64,000 nt of DNA, taken from Rugalucina vietnamica. Its lineage: Eukaryota; Mollusca; Bivalvia; Lucinida; Lucinidae. Of this stretch, positions 1-10,443 are shown piece by piece. Below the pieces are notes generated by a model. That model was not told the origin of the DNA. It ran no database searches and saw nothing but the letters and a program-made list of their open reading frames with translations. The stretch covers positions 71,979,508 through 72,043,507 of the forward strand of contig OZ024869.1 of NCBI GenBank assembly GCA_964017185.1. The letters run 5' to 3'. Each line of letters begins with the position of its first letter. Positions within the stretch are counted from its first letter, which is position 1. The translations under genes and the position numbers were made by a program.

Positions 1-554
1 CCATTTGGTGTCAAAGAGCATTGTGAATTCGATAAAATAGCACAAATCAGATACAGCGTTGGGAAGTCTGTAAATGAAAGGATATGGGAACTTGATTACT
101 CATTACAGTCATCCGTGAGCGGTTTTTCACTTTATGGGTACCTTTGCAAGACGAACAAAAACGTGGCGTCATGTGGGTGGAAATATTATGAAAATCAATC
201 TATAGTTGAAAGGACAGACAAATTTAAGTATTTTGCAAGTTTGAAGTATTTTATAAAGTCCCAGTTATATAACATTGCATAGAGTTCTTTTAAGTGCATA
301 CCGTATTACAAACTGCAGCTGACATTTTGATTGGCTTTTTAAAAGAAGCCAACTTGTTTTGTCAAATATACACTGGGTTCACTAGCAAGTTAAACTATAC
401 GTAGAAGAACAAGCAAGTTAAACTATACGTAGAAGAACAAGAAAACATAAACAAAGCCGCATTGATTTTATATAAAAATTTAATGAATAATATATACACA
501 AAAAGGCATAGATAATTATAATTATTATAAAAATGCATTCATGGTAATTAATGT
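1..554. other. 3' flank of Cdx-A
   Basis: No coding potential seen. It contains the likely Cdx-A 3' UTR with an ATTAAA signal on the minus strand at 479-484, about 70 bp past the stop. At 385-440 there is a perfect 28-bp unit present twice in tandem (starting GCAAGTTAAACTATACG). Confidence 0.5.
479..484 (-). terminator. Likely polyadenylation signal of Cdx-A (ATTAAA)
   Basis: The minus strand reads ATTAAA about 70 bp downstream of the Cdx-A stop codon. It is the common variant of AATAAA and is well placed. No AATAAA was seen closer. Confidence 0.4.
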
Positions 555-1223
555 CTATGATCTATACATCAAATTCCAATCTGGGTTTGCTGTGAAAGGC
601 GATACATCACACTTTGTCAATGAAACTCCTCTCTGATACCACTCTGTTGGGGAAGTTGACAATCTAGCGTTGTGTCTTTGGTTGAACACCGGCGAAGTGC
701 CACTAACTGATGCCGAATTCTGTTGATAACGACATTGGCTCTTAGTGGTAGTTTCTTCAAAAGAATGCTCATCTGCGAAGTTTGGCGAAGAATATTGGCT
801 TATTTCAGGACTGGCATTCAGCAGGTTTGAAAGATCTTCAGAATTCGAACTGTCCAGTGAATCGTTTTCTTGCTCTTCGTTAATCACGTGATCTTCTTGT
901 TCTACTTCCGTTTTCCGTCTCTGTCGGCGTTCCTTTGCACGACGATTTTGGAACCAGATTTTGATCTAGAATAAATATAATGTTTCAATTAAATAAAGAT
1001 GCGTTTCTATCGAATGAAAGACGTCATATTGAGAAAAAAAATAAAGATGTGTTTCTTTCGAATGAGGTTAATCAGTCCTTTAATATTACGCCAGAACTAT
1101 GCTTTTATAAACGATATCAGAAACTTTGATCATGATAATACTACATCCAATCAATATTTGGAAGTTAAGATAATCTAGTTGCAGTCAGTCTTTTTTAGTG
1201 TTTAAGATGATGAGAGTTTTATA

Positions 1224-1295
<72 letters not shown>

Positions 1296-1910
1296 GAGAA
1301 GAAACCAAATTACCTGTCTCTCAGACAAATCAAGTTCTTTAGATAAAACAGTTTTTTCTTTCATCGTGATAAACTTGTTGTCTTTGAACGCCTTTTCTAG
1401 TCCAATCCTTTGTTTCTCAGTATAGACAACTCTGTACTTGTCTTTGGTTCTTGTCATTCCCTCGGCCGGCACAGAGTTACCTCTCTTTCTCCAGTAAAAT
1501 GGATGGGCTGGTTTTGCACATTTTACTGGATCGCTTGCAGCCACGAGTCCCGAGAAGTCTGTGTCCATCTGAAAAGCAGTCATCGAAGTCGCAGCGCCTC
1601 CAAAGCTTTGGTGGTGTGACGTGCTCTTCGTCTGGTATTCGGCAGATAAACCAGTCGGTCCATTGCCTCGAAAAGCAGCATGAAGAATGTTGGTTCTGGG
1701 GTACCAAAGATGGCCGCCGTATAAAGGATTCGATTGTTCGCTGAAACCGTTGGCATATTGCGGATAAGCCTCTCTAGGTACTCCGAGGCCGGATAGCCTT
1801 GCACTTGATGCATACAAAGAGTATGGATCAGTAGAATTATACAGGCAGGGATTCCAATAATTTGCCTGCGTCATGTTATCCGTAGAAATGCAATTATTAA
1901 ACTGAGCCAT
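555..1910 (-). CDS. Cdx: Cdx-A, caudal-type homeodomain transcription factor (two exons)
   Basis: Exon 1 is complement 1314..1910 (199 codons) and exon 2 is complement 555..965 (137 codons including the stop); the protein is 335 aa. The intron has GT-AG ends (donor CAG|GTAATT, acceptor TTCTAG|ATC) and falls between homeodomain residues 44 and 45. The homeodomain is recognised by the Cdx hallmark TRTKDKYRVVYT, then LSERQ in exon 1 and IKIWFQNRRAKERR in exon 2; W48, F49, N51 and R53 are kept. An N-terminal SLYASSARLSGLGV stretch resembles the conserved Cdx N-terminus. The hexapeptide region reads HPFYWRKRG: the tryptophan is present but the usual YxWM is degenerate. Family role: nuclear DNA-binding regulator of posterior patterning and gut identity. 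The product is divergent from canonical Cdx (for example QRIGLEKAF where QRLELEKEF is usual). Running through the donor gives a false ORF that ends in an (AAAT)n microsatellite. Assignment to Cdx is firm; orthology to a named gene is not. Confidence 0.92.
1228..1293. repeat. (AAAT)n microsatellite in the Cdx-A intron
   Basis: About 16 units of AAAT lie some 20 bp inside the intron from the Cdx-A splice donor. Read on the gene strand they are TTTA repeats. Confidence 0.95.
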
Positions 1911-2036
1911 AACTTAGCATAAAATAATGTAGATACTCGTCACTTGGAAAACAAAAAAGCAGGCCAAAAGTGAAACTGTAGTTTTTTTAGCTTTTGGCCG
2001 ATTATGAAGAAGTGATGAACATCAATGCAACCTCAG

Positions 2037-2044
2037 TTTATATA
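2037..2044 (-). promoter_or_regulatory. TATA-like box of Cdx-A
   Basis: The minus strand reads TATATAAA about 130 bp upstream of the Cdx-A start codon. Cdx-B has a TATA-like sequence at the matching distance, which supports both as core promoters. Confidence 0.5.
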
Positions 2045-2189
2045 CCAATTTACGACTTGGTAAATTTATCACAAAATCAGAATTTAAAGGAAATCTTAAT
2101 CCCATTTCGCGTTCTGCAACTTAACTGCAAGATTGATATCATCGACATTTTATGCTTTAATTATTTTTTCAAGCCTCTATAACGCACGA

Positions 2190-2402
2190 TAATAAAACTA
2201 TATCGATCACTCTATTATACATTTACCTAGAACGAATCTGATTGCAATCGATCATCGCTGTCTATAATCGATAATCGTCGATTAAACGGTCAGTTAAACA
2301 TGTGTTTACCTCTAAACTGATTAATTTATTAGTGCTCTTCATTGGGACATCTTAACTGCAATTTGACCGGCTGTCTGGGCCATCTTTGTCCGTGTGTCTG
2401 AA
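2190..2402 (-). promoter_or_regulatory. Cdx upstream module, copy A (ATCGAT-rich)
   Basis: This block is shared with 8372-8610 and 3612-3836. On the gene strand it runs CAGACAGCC, AATTAATCAGTTTA, GGTAAACACATGTTTAA, then a cluster of ATTATCGATTATAG and GATGATCGATTGCAATC. ATCGAT is the core bound by Cut/Onecut-class factors, and TGTTTAC on the plus strand is a forkhead-type core (established knowledge). It ends about 150 bp upstream of the Cdx-A TATA-like box. The regulatory role is inferred from conservation and position. Confidence 0.6.
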
Positions 2403-2930
2403 CGCACGTATCGGCGAAGAGAACAGACCGAGGCTGAGTTCTGTAGAGGAGTCGGACCGAAATTTCCAATTTTGTGAATTTGAATATAATGTAGAAATGC
2501 TGGTTTCATTAGTTTTCAATATAAAATGTGATGCAGCTTTTTATCATGTTTATATTCAGATATTGCATTGTCAGCCTCTCATAATGCTTAAATTGACATT
2601 TTTGTAATATATCTGAGATTCCACAAATTTGATTCTCCCTGCAAAATAAGATTTGTACATTGGCAGTTTTGTTCGAACATTATTTAAAATAATATAACCG
2701 TGATTTTTAGTTTGGAGTTCGGGAGCATGGATACACTGAGGAAAGTGTTAAATAAATTTTACCTGTAAAAAGCAAAACTATTTGATCTGCCATATTATTA
2801 AAAGGATCTAAATAAACGGGACAACGGCAACAGTAAGAGGCTTAGAATATAAGATTAAATACACTATGTATAGCATGTCCAACCAGATTGCATACGTTGC
2901 ATGCATCGCGAATAATTAAGATAAATGTAA
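2403..2930. other. Intergenic, no recognised feature
   Basis: AT-rich sequence upstream of the Cdx-A module. Short open frames are present but none resembles a protein, and no repeat shared with the rest of the window was noticed. Confidence 0.4.
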
Positions 2931-3125
2931 AGTGAGGAGAGCGGTGGCGTAGTGATAGAGCGTCGGGCATTGAATCGAGAGGTATTAGGTTCGATCCCCA
3001 CTGACGGTACCATGTTGTGACGCTGAGCAAGACATTTACTTCTCAAGAGTAATGGTTATGTACCTGTAGCTCCGTCCCAACATGACTCAAAAATGTTGAC
3101 TGGGACATTAAATTTCAATTACAAA
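2931..3125 (+). mobile_element. tRNA-derived SINE
   Basis: A tRNA-like head with A box (TGGCGTAGTGATAGAGC, from about 2945) and B box (GGTTCGATCCCC, about 2988-2999) is followed by a body containing CTGAGCAAGACATTTAC and an A-rich end. These are RNA polymerase III promoter elements of a SINE. It is not a usable tRNA because the head does not continue into a clean acceptor stem. Confidence 0.75.
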
Positions 3126-3262
3126 CAAACAGAAATGTAAATGATCGAATGACTATCCAGGGACATCCAGGGTTTCTTCAAAATAGGGTACATCCTACAT
3201 TTTCTTAATTCATTCGTTGAAAGTGAAATAAAATAGTCCCAAGAGCCGAGCAAATTAAACTA

Positions 3263-3527
3263 ATCAGGAAATCATGTCCATGAAAAGTATACCCCCTTGA
3301 ACACCACTTTTATGTAGAAAAAATGCAGGGGTATACCTATTTTTCTTATTTTTTTTTCCAAAACATAGACTGTGGGTACTCGTTAGAACCGCCTCGGTTC
3401 TAACGTGTACCCACAGTGTATGTTTTGAGCAAAGATATAAAAAAAATATCATTTTTTTTCCCACGAAATTTTCAATTTTTGCTTCTGACAAAAATTCTGT
3501 AATATTGCATGGGCATGTTTTCGTAAT
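3263..3527 (-). mobile_element. M2 inverted-repeat element, copy 1
   Basis: It has terminal repeats (AATCAGGAAATCATGTCCATG at one end, GCATGGGCATGTTTTCGTAA at the other) and a central palindrome around GTTAGAACCGCCTCGGTTCTAAC within a TGGGTACTC...GTACCCACA stem. Related copies are at 27188, 37938, 44921, 51477 and 52304. It is non-coding; a MITE-like element is the best description. Confidence 0.7.
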
Positions 3528-3611
3528 GTGAAGCCATTTTTGCCACCAACCGAATTTTCCCAAGACATTAATCATAGCTCTAACAGGTACATGGATGCTC
3601 CATTTGTGCAT

Positions 3612-3836
3612 GGACCCTCAGACGCACTGAAAGAGACGAACCAGACAGTCTGCCTGATTGCAATTACGATGTCCTCTTTAGAACATCAATAAATTAATCA
3701 GTTCACAGGTAAAACATGTTTAACTGGGCGTTTAAATGGTCGATAATCGAATCTAAACTGCAATGATCGATTAAAATCGAAAGATGCAGAATGAAATAAC
3801 GATAAAATACTATAATCGTCAATAATCGATAACCGC
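3612..3836 (+). promoter_or_regulatory. Orphan Cdx upstream module, copy C
   Basis: This is closely similar to the block in front of Cdx-B: CCAGACAG, GATTGCAATTACGATGTC, AATTAATCAGTTCACAGG, AAAACATGTTTAA, then GGTCGATAATCGA and AATGATCGATTAAAATCG. Cdx-B has its start codon about 280 bp past the matching point, but no homeobox coding sequence follows here. It may be a duplicated enhancer or the relic of a lost third copy. Confidence 0.6.
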
Positions 3837-4569
3837 TTTTTAAAAGTAACCTAGCAAACGTCTAGCAGCCGCTTCGATCAAGTTATTTTATAACATAGTC
3901 TGTATTTCTATGAAGCGAGTTCTTTATAATATCAGAAAAAAACAATGACCAGGTTACAGCGCAAACAGAACCTAAAAAGGCCCATCCCGAAAATCCACGC
4001 GGGAAACAACAAAAGTGACTAACAGACATAATAACGCAAAAAATAATGCAAGGCAAGTCGAGAGAGCAGCCCGTCCCACAAGGTGGCATTTCAAATATCC
4101 GAAAACAACCGGGTGTATGACTACGCATGCATTAGGTCCAAACAGAACTACAACATGAAATAAGTGGCGCCACAACAGAAGCACCGTCTTAGAACGACCA
4201 ACAACAGAAAAACACTGGTGACTTAAAACTTGCATCACCAAGCACGTAACTACGGACCAACCTCACACAAAATTACTTCAGTTATGAAGGAAAATAAATT
4301 GATGCACTTGGTCTATATCTAAAACGAATTATAAACATGACAAGTATAAGCTTTTCTAAAAAGCTAGTGGGCGTTTAGCTAAATTTCGGTGTAAACAGAC
4401 TTGCAGTGTTGTGAGTAGATACTTTGTTGAGTTTAACGCTGTTGTCAACATTATCTGAAATATCATGATGGCGTCTGGTTGTGACAGGGAGCTCAATGCT
4501 CACTTTTACATTGACCTTACTTTTGTATCAGATCCCAGACACTTTACCTGATATTACACATAGTCACAT
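3837..4569. other. Intergenic, no recognised feature
   Basis: This is where a third Cdx coding region would be expected if module C were a promoter. I see no homeobox motif on either strand and only short unconvincing frames. Confidence 0.4.
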
Positions 4570-4725
4570 TATATTGACACAAAGGTCATCCCGAAAATCG
4601 TAGTGCCAAGGGGAGAGCAACTAATGCCGTTGCTATCGACTTTGGTATGTCGCGGCCCGGGATAGAACCCGGTACCTACTGATCCTGGAGCTGTTATTCT
4701 ACCTATTGAGTTTGAGCAGATACTG
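4570..4725 (-). mobile_element. Degraded SINE fragment
   Basis: The minus strand has a B-box-like GGTTCTATCCCGGG and an A-box-like ATAGGTAGAATAACAGC upstream of it at tRNA spacing. The element end is unclear. Confidence 0.45.
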
Positions 4726-4933
4726 TAATTTATATCCATTTGGGTTTGAGGAATGATGTTTGTGTTGGTCACTCTGCAACAGTTTGATAATATTTTGATA
4801 ATACATGATTCTTGGTATTGAGTTAAATTCACAAAGTTTTATGTTTTTTTTTTTTTGTTTTTTTTTTTCAGTCAATGGTTTTTGCTTGGCGCGACAGCGT
4901 CAAGCAATTGAAAGAGACTTAGAAATTAAAAAA

Positions 4934-6285
4934 TGACCTAAATGACTTTGACCTTAATTACTCAAATAACTTCAATAACTCTAGAAGTTGTCTTAAAGGT
5001 TACAGGTTTTATATAAAACATTCTGAATATCATGTTTTCACTTTTTCCATTAAAAAGCCTATGTGACCAAATTTGATCTTGCTGTAAATTAGGTCAAGGT
5101 CAACCCAAGGTCATGATTTATATAAACTATGATGGGCCAGAGCCCTTGATGCTACATAGTATGTTTCATTGAAATCGATCCATCGGTTCCCGAGAAGAAG
5201 ATTTGTTCTAGGTTTTTGCTATTTATAGCCCTGGCGGCCATCTTGGTCATGTGACCTGGGCCATTTATACAAACTTTGATTTTCCGTCCCTAAGGATGCT
5301 CCACATGAAGTTTGGCTTTGATTAGTCAAGTGGTTTCTGAGAAAACTAAGGTTTAGATTTAATATGTAAATGACATTTGGCTAAAGTCAAGAAATGACCT
5401 TGACCTTGAATACTCACATCACTTCATTAAATCAATAAGTTGTCTGTATCTACCAACTTTCAGGTCATATGCTTTGAAACTTTCTGAAAAATTCAATGCT
5501 TTCACTTTTTTTCCATTAAAGAGCCTATGTGACCAAAATTGGCCTTGCTGTAAAATAGGCCAAGGTCAACCCAAGGTCATGTTTTATACAAATTATGATG
5601 GGCAGGCGTCCCCGATGTTACATACCAAGTTTCCTTGAAATCGGTCCACCGTTTCCAGAGAAGAAGATTTTTTAATTTTTTTTTGCTATTTACAGTGTAT
5701 AGTCCTGGCAGCCATCTTGGTCATGTTACCTGGACCATTTACTCAAACTTTGGTTCCTCTTTCCTAAAGATGCCCCACATGAAGTTAGGCTTTGATTTGT
5801 CAAGTGGTTTCTGAGAAAATTAAGTTTTAAATTCAATATGTGAATGACCGTTGGCCAAGGTCAAGAAATGACCTTGACCTTGAATACTCACAACACTTCA
5901 TTAAATCAACAAGTTGTCTGTATCTACCAACTTTCAGGACACAGTTTTCAAAATTTCCTGAAAAATTCAATGCTTTCACTTTTTTTCCATTGAAGAGCCT
6001 ATGTGACCAAAATTGACCTTGCGATAAAATAGGTCAAGGTCAACCCAAGGTCATAATTTATACAAACTATGATGGGCAGGCGTCCCGTATGATACATACC
6101 AAGTTTCATTGAAATCGGTCCACGGGTTCCAGAGAAGAAGATTTTTTAAGGTTTTTACTATTTAAAGCCCTGGCGGCTATCTTGTTCATGTGACCTGGAC
6201 CATTTATACAAACTTTGGTTTCCCCCATCCTAAGGATGCTCCACATGAAGTTTGGCTTTGATTGGCCCAGTGGTTTCAGAGTATT
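4934..6285 (+). repeat. Tandem repeat of about 465-475 bp, three units
   Basis: Units begin near 4934, 5396 and 5869, each with a TGACCTTGACCTT-like start, then TTTTCCATTAAA, a GTCAACCCAAGGTCATG core (near 5100, 5567 and 6037), GATGGGC and CTCCACATGAAG. Units differ by many point changes and the last one is cut short. It is non-coding, because stops interrupt every frame. Confidence 0.85.
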
Positions 6286-6570
6286 CAGTATACGCTGTTA
6301 TACTGAGGTGACCCCAACTTGTGGTGCGCTACTATTGACTAAGACAGCGCTAAATCAGAGTAGGCCGGAAGTAGCAAGAATAAATTATGAACAAACACTC
6401 CCAGGTATGGTCAAAATTGTGTAAGTGCTCCAGCGTACATATGACTTTTAGAGAATGTGGGCGCCTAGGCGCCCACAATAAAGTATTCAAACAACATTGC
6501 ATATTTTCTTTTCATTTCTCTTACATCCCAACCCCTACCCTACACATCTCAGTCTAAGGCGTATCTAAGC

Positions 6571-6890
6571 TGAGGGTGAGGTTAGGATCCTGTAAAACCG
6601 GTTTAAGCCCGCCAGTAACTTTGTGTTACTGATCGTTCCAATGCGATACTTCTGTGGTGGTTCTTTTTGTTTTGTGTCTTTTTGTGCTGTTGGCGCCTTA
6701 TGTGTGTTTTCATATTTTTAGTTAAGTAAAGGTAACTGAGTGGCCACCTATTGGGAAAATAGCTGCTCATTCGGCTTACGATATGTTTCATGGTATAAGT
6801 ACCTGATTGTTAGTTTGGTTTTTTCCCACCTCGGTTTTTGGAGTGGGAATCTTTTTCTGATTGCGCCTTTTCCTGATCTTTGCCTACTTG
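6571..6890 (+). repeat. R1 interspersed repeat, copy 1
   Basis: It runs from TGAGGGTGAGGTT through GCCCGCCAGTAAC, CTGTGGTGGTTCTTTTTG and GGGAAAATAGCTGCTCATTC to TTTGCCTACTTG. Related copies are at 20970 (minus), 28671 (minus), 35880 (minus, partial), 37460 (plus) and 61920 (plus). It has no coding capacity. The class is unknown; a non-autonomous element is likely. Confidence 0.75.
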
Positions 6891-7219
6891 TCAATATGTA
6901 CATATCAGTAAGGGTTGCGTTATGTCATAATGTTTCTGTATTGGCTGTTGCAATATTTTTCGCAACAATGCGGGCTCGTCTAGCAAGTCATGGCACACAC
7001 AAATTGTGCTTTCACAATTCTGCTGTAAGCATATTGATCGATTGCTCAATCTTCGCCAAGGAGTTAGTTTTTGGAGGCTTGCATAGGAGGAGGCAATTTT
7101 GTTTCCTTATATTGTTGACTTTACGTAAATTACAATAAAATGACTGTTGTAACCGGCAAAACGTTTTATATGAGTAAAAGACAAATTTGCCATTCTGTGG
7201 GCTTTCAGCCGTTTCATAT

Positions 7220-7561
7220 CAAATAAATAAAAAGTAAAGTAAGAACAGAGGACCAGGAATCGATACAATTAAATTCAAATTCCCAACATAGACACCAGGT
7301 ATGAAAGAAAATATATAAAACACAATAAAAAAATTCCCGATAACACACACGAAGAGCAGAATGGAGCGGACTGGTGCAGTCGGTAGCACATCGGACTTTG
7401 GGCCGAGGGGTCCCCGGTTCGATCCCCGTCCGGGGCGTCGTCTGTTGTGGCCTTGAGCAAGTTACATTTCTACAGTGTACATATGTTCTTAAGATTGTCG
7501 CAATAAAAAGCTCTACATAGCTTATGTTAGTTGTTGAAATATGAAGCGACTTTAAATAAAG

Positions 7562-7597
<36 letters not shown>

Positions 7598-7972
7598 GAA
7601 TGGCTAGCTCTTTCCCAGCAAGGTAGCCATCCGGCTACGTTTTAACCGAAACGAAAAGTAACGAGCACGACAGAGAGGCAGGCACAATAAACAGTAGTAT
7701 ATTGAAGCTGAACCACTTTTCCTGGGACTATACTACTGTTTATTGTGCCTGCCTCTCTGTCGTGCTCGTTGCCTTTCGTTTCGGTTGAAACAGCCGGATG
7801 GCTACTTTGTTTGGAAAAAGCTAGTCATTCTGCTCTTCGTGTGTGTTGTCGGAAAAAATGTTTCATTGTGTTTTATATAAATTTATTTTCTTTCCCATCT
7901 GGTGTCTATGTTGTGACTTTAAATTTAATTGCATCGATTCCTGGTCACTCTACTCTTACTTTACTTTTTATT
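7220..7972. repeat. Long imperfect palindrome split by a SINE
   Basis: The left arm (about 7220-7364 plus 7604-7704) pairs with the right arm (about 7728-7972). Examples are GACCAGGAATCGATACAATT against AATTGCATCGATTCCTGGTC, and GAGCACGACAGAGAGGCAGG against CCTGCCTCTCTGTCGTGCTC. The centre is about 20 bp near 7715. The arms are interrupted only by the SINE at 7365-7596. A foldback or MITE-like element is likely; it has no protein. Confidence 0.8.
7365..7596 (+). mobile_element. tRNA-derived SINE with (ATT)n tail
   Basis: The head AGCGGACTGGTGCAGTCGGT with B box GGTTCGATCCCCG is followed by TGTGGCCTTGAGCAAGTTAC and an (ATT)n tail. It is flanked by a 7-bp target duplication AGAATGG (7358-7364 and 7597-7603). 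The opposite palindrome arm carries the empty site. The same family occurs on the minus strand near 49490-49632. Confidence 0.85.
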
Positions 7973-8371
7973 TAAAACTGAGATCCTTTGCATTCCTGAA
8001 AAGGCCACCATGTCACAACATGTTTGCCAAACAGCAGCTTCGTCATATTTCCGAAATTGTATCCATGGTCATAAGACGAAAAACAGGAACGACCACACAA
8101 ATTTGCATTAAATCTTTGTGGTAAACGTTGTGATGCAACAGTTCATAGAGTAACTGTTCAAAACGAATTTAAATTTACGAAAATAAATACATGTACAGTT
8201 ATTTGTTTTAAGGTATGGAATTGGGAACATCGTAGTTAGTATTAAAATTCGGTCTCAATAAGTGAAAGAAGATCCTTGGATATTTGAAATAAGTAAGGTT
8301 TTAAGTAACAAATCATTTGCATTTGCAAGAAAGTGGCCAACATGAGAAAACTAAGGGATCTCGGCTGCTGT

Positions 8372-8610
8372 TCAACCCAGAACACGGATAGAGATGAACC
8401 AGACAGACGGCTTGATTGCAATTACGATGTCTCCTCATTGAACGGTTGTAAATTAATCAGTTCACAGGTAAAACATGTTTAAGTGACTGTTATATCGTCG
8501 ATAATCGGTTATAGAGTGCGATGATCGATTGAAATCGATTAATTTTATTGAAACCATCGATAAACTCAAAACGATTGTCTAGTAGCGATAACCGTTAAAA
8601 TAATCGAATA
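8372..8610 (+). promoter_or_regulatory. Cdx upstream module, copy B (ATCGAT-rich)
   Basis: The counterpart of copies A and C: CCAGACAG, TTGATTGCAATTACGATGTC, TAAATTAATCAGTTCACAGG, AAAACATGTTTAAGTGAC, then TCGTCGATAATCGG and GATGATCGATTGAAATCGAT. It ends about 120 bp upstream of the Cdx-B TATA-like box. The role is inferred from its conservation next to both genes. Confidence 0.62.
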
Positions 8611-8727
8611 GAAGTGACCATATTGTGGTGATCTGAATCTTGCTGAAGAATCAAGAAAGCGTAACACCAGGATTAAGATTTCCGTAAATTTACGATCTTA
8701 TGATATGGTCTTCGAGTAGAAAATTGG

Positions 8728-8736
8728 TATATATAT
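8728..8736 (+). promoter_or_regulatory. TATA-like box of Cdx-B
   Basis: TATATATAT about 150 bp upstream of the start codon, predicting a 5' UTR of roughly 120 bp. Confidence 0.5.
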
Positions 8737-8888
8737 CGAGCTCACTCTGCTGTTTCTTCACTCTCGCTTCAAATGAGCAAACACCAACATCAAGTCTGAT
8801 ATATTTGTGCTTTTTATTGCATAATTTTACTTTACAAAATCTTTATTTTTCGTGACAAGGATCTATATAAACGAGAGCAACAATTACA

Positions 8889-10443
8889 ATGGCTCACTTT
8901 CATCATGGTATCGCCTCTGATAGCATTATACAGGGAAGTTGGAATCCTTGTCTATACGCCTCTACGAATCCATATTCTTTGTATGCTTCAAGCGCTAGGT
9001 TGTCTCGCTACGGAGTTTCTGATGAGGGGTTTCCACACTATGCTAATGGTAACAGCGGAGTATCGAGTTCTTTGTTTAATGGCAACGTTTGGTATACCAA
9101 TAACAGCCATCTTCAGACGCTAGGCCACGCTTATGAGTCAAACTGCGTTCCATCAGTTTCCATGGCAGCAATCACATCTGGACAACAAAACTTTGGAGAA
9201 GTGGCGACTTCACTGACGGCATTGCAAATGGCAAGCGACTTTGCAGGATTCACGGAGGCTAGCAATCCAGCAAAATGCCACAAACCAGCCCATCCATTCT
9301 ATTTGAGAAAGAGAGGTAACCCTGTGCCAGCCGAGGGAATGACAAGAACCAAAGACAAGTACAGAGTTGTCTATACTGAAAAACAACGGATTGGACTTGA
9401 AAAGGCGTTCAAAGATAACAAGTTTATCACGATGAAAGAGAAAAATGTCTTGTCAAAAGAACTGGACCTGTCAGAGAGACAAGTAAGGGGTTGTTTTATT
9501 ATTTTTCATCGATATTTCTCATTGGATCAATACTTGTTTATTATTTTGTTTGTTTTCCACCTTAATTGGTGGGGCGAGACTTGTGTCTGCTTTCTACTTT
9601 TTAAAAATTCAAACAGCGTAAGGATAGTCCGATGTTCGATTATCGGCGACATAATAGTCATTAAAATGCCTTGGCGGTAGTTAAGAAACGACGGATTACA
9701 TACACGTGCACTTGCAGTTAAGACTGTATCCAATGTAGACGAATAAACTATATAGATACACACACATGCATTTGGATCCACAATGCATTTAATGAAGTTT
9801 TATTTTGCATTTATATTCAGTTACACGGTTTGACGATCACATTTCATTATGTGTCATTAATATGCAGAAAGTATATCTGCACCGTAACTTGCAATCATTA
9901 AAGATGCACAAAAACTGTGTTTAATAACACTCATGCTAAGTGTGTAAAGGTGCAAAAACTGTGTTTAATAACATTCGTGCTAAGAGTGTCAGTGTGTTGC
10001 TGAAGTATGACATGGATTTACAGTTTTTCTATTTATTTTAGATCAAAATCTGGTTCCAAAACCGCCGTGCCAAGGAACGCCGACAGAGACGGAAAGCGGA
10101 AGTAGAACAAGAAGACCACGTGATTAACAAAGAGCAAGAAAATGATTCACCAGACAGTCCGGATTCTGGAGACGTTTCAACCTTTCTTAATGCCAGAACA
10201 TATGTCACTCAGTTGTCTCCCGGGAACTATACCGAGGTACCGTCATTTGACGACGCCACAAAGAGCCAATGCCGTTATCAACAAAATGCCTCCTGCGTAA
10301 GCGCCACTTCACCAGTGTTTTACCAAAGGCAAACCGAAAACTTTTCAACATCCCCTACGGACTGGAGTCAGAGAGGATTGTCGTTGACAAAATGTGATGT
10401 ATCGCCATTCGCAGCAAATCCAGATTTGATGTATAGATCATAG
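8889..10443 (+). CDS. Cdx: Cdx-B, caudal-type homeodomain transcription factor (two exons)
   Basis: Exon 1 is 8889..9482 (198 codons) and exon 2 is 10042..10443 (134 codons with TAG); the protein is 331 aa. Donor CAA|GTAAGG and acceptor TTTTAG|ATC interrupt the homeodomain at residue 44/45, as in Cdx-A. Through the homeodomain and basic tail the two proteins differ at one position (KEKNVL here, KEKTVL in Cdx-A), while the N-terminal and C-terminal regions have drifted. Both end ...NPD(WN)LMYRS. The hexapeptide region is HPFYLRKRG, so even the tryptophan seen in Cdx-A is lost here and a canonical PBX contact is unlikely. The start follows a TATA-like box by about 150 bp. The gene diverges from Cdx-A across 7 kb, consistent with an inverted duplication. 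Expected role: nuclear DNA-binding regulator, sequence preference like Cdx. Confidence 0.93.
9903..9990 (+). repeat. Tandem duplication in the Cdx-B intron
   Basis: A block around AAAAACTGTGTTTAATAACA followed by GTGCTAAG is present twice in a row, about 50 bp apart, upstream of the exon 2 acceptor. Confidence 0.7.

Noticed and set aside
1185-1313. Extension of the Cdx-A reading frame past the homeodomain into repeated LFIY residues
   Set aside because: It runs through the splice donor into an (AAAT)n microsatellite; the true continuation is the exon ending at 555, which completes the homeodomain.
2931-3125. Possible functional tRNA genes here and at 7365, 32367 and 49490
   Set aside because: A and B boxes exist but the heads do not fold into full cloverleaves and are fused to SINE bodies.
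3837-4569. A third Cdx gene behind the orphan module
   Set aside because: No homeobox motif or N-terminal Cdx motif on either strand in the expected interval.
4934-6285. TGACCTTGACCTT words as nuclear-receptor response elements near Cdx
   Set aside because: They recur because the 470-bp unit is tandemly repeated and similar text lies in the distant foldback arms; no independent sign of regulation.
9483-9680. Extension of the Cdx-B frame beyond ERQ
   Set aside because: The GTAAGG donor follows and the matching exon at 10042 restores IKIWFQNRR; the read-through has no similarity to the Cdx-A read-through.
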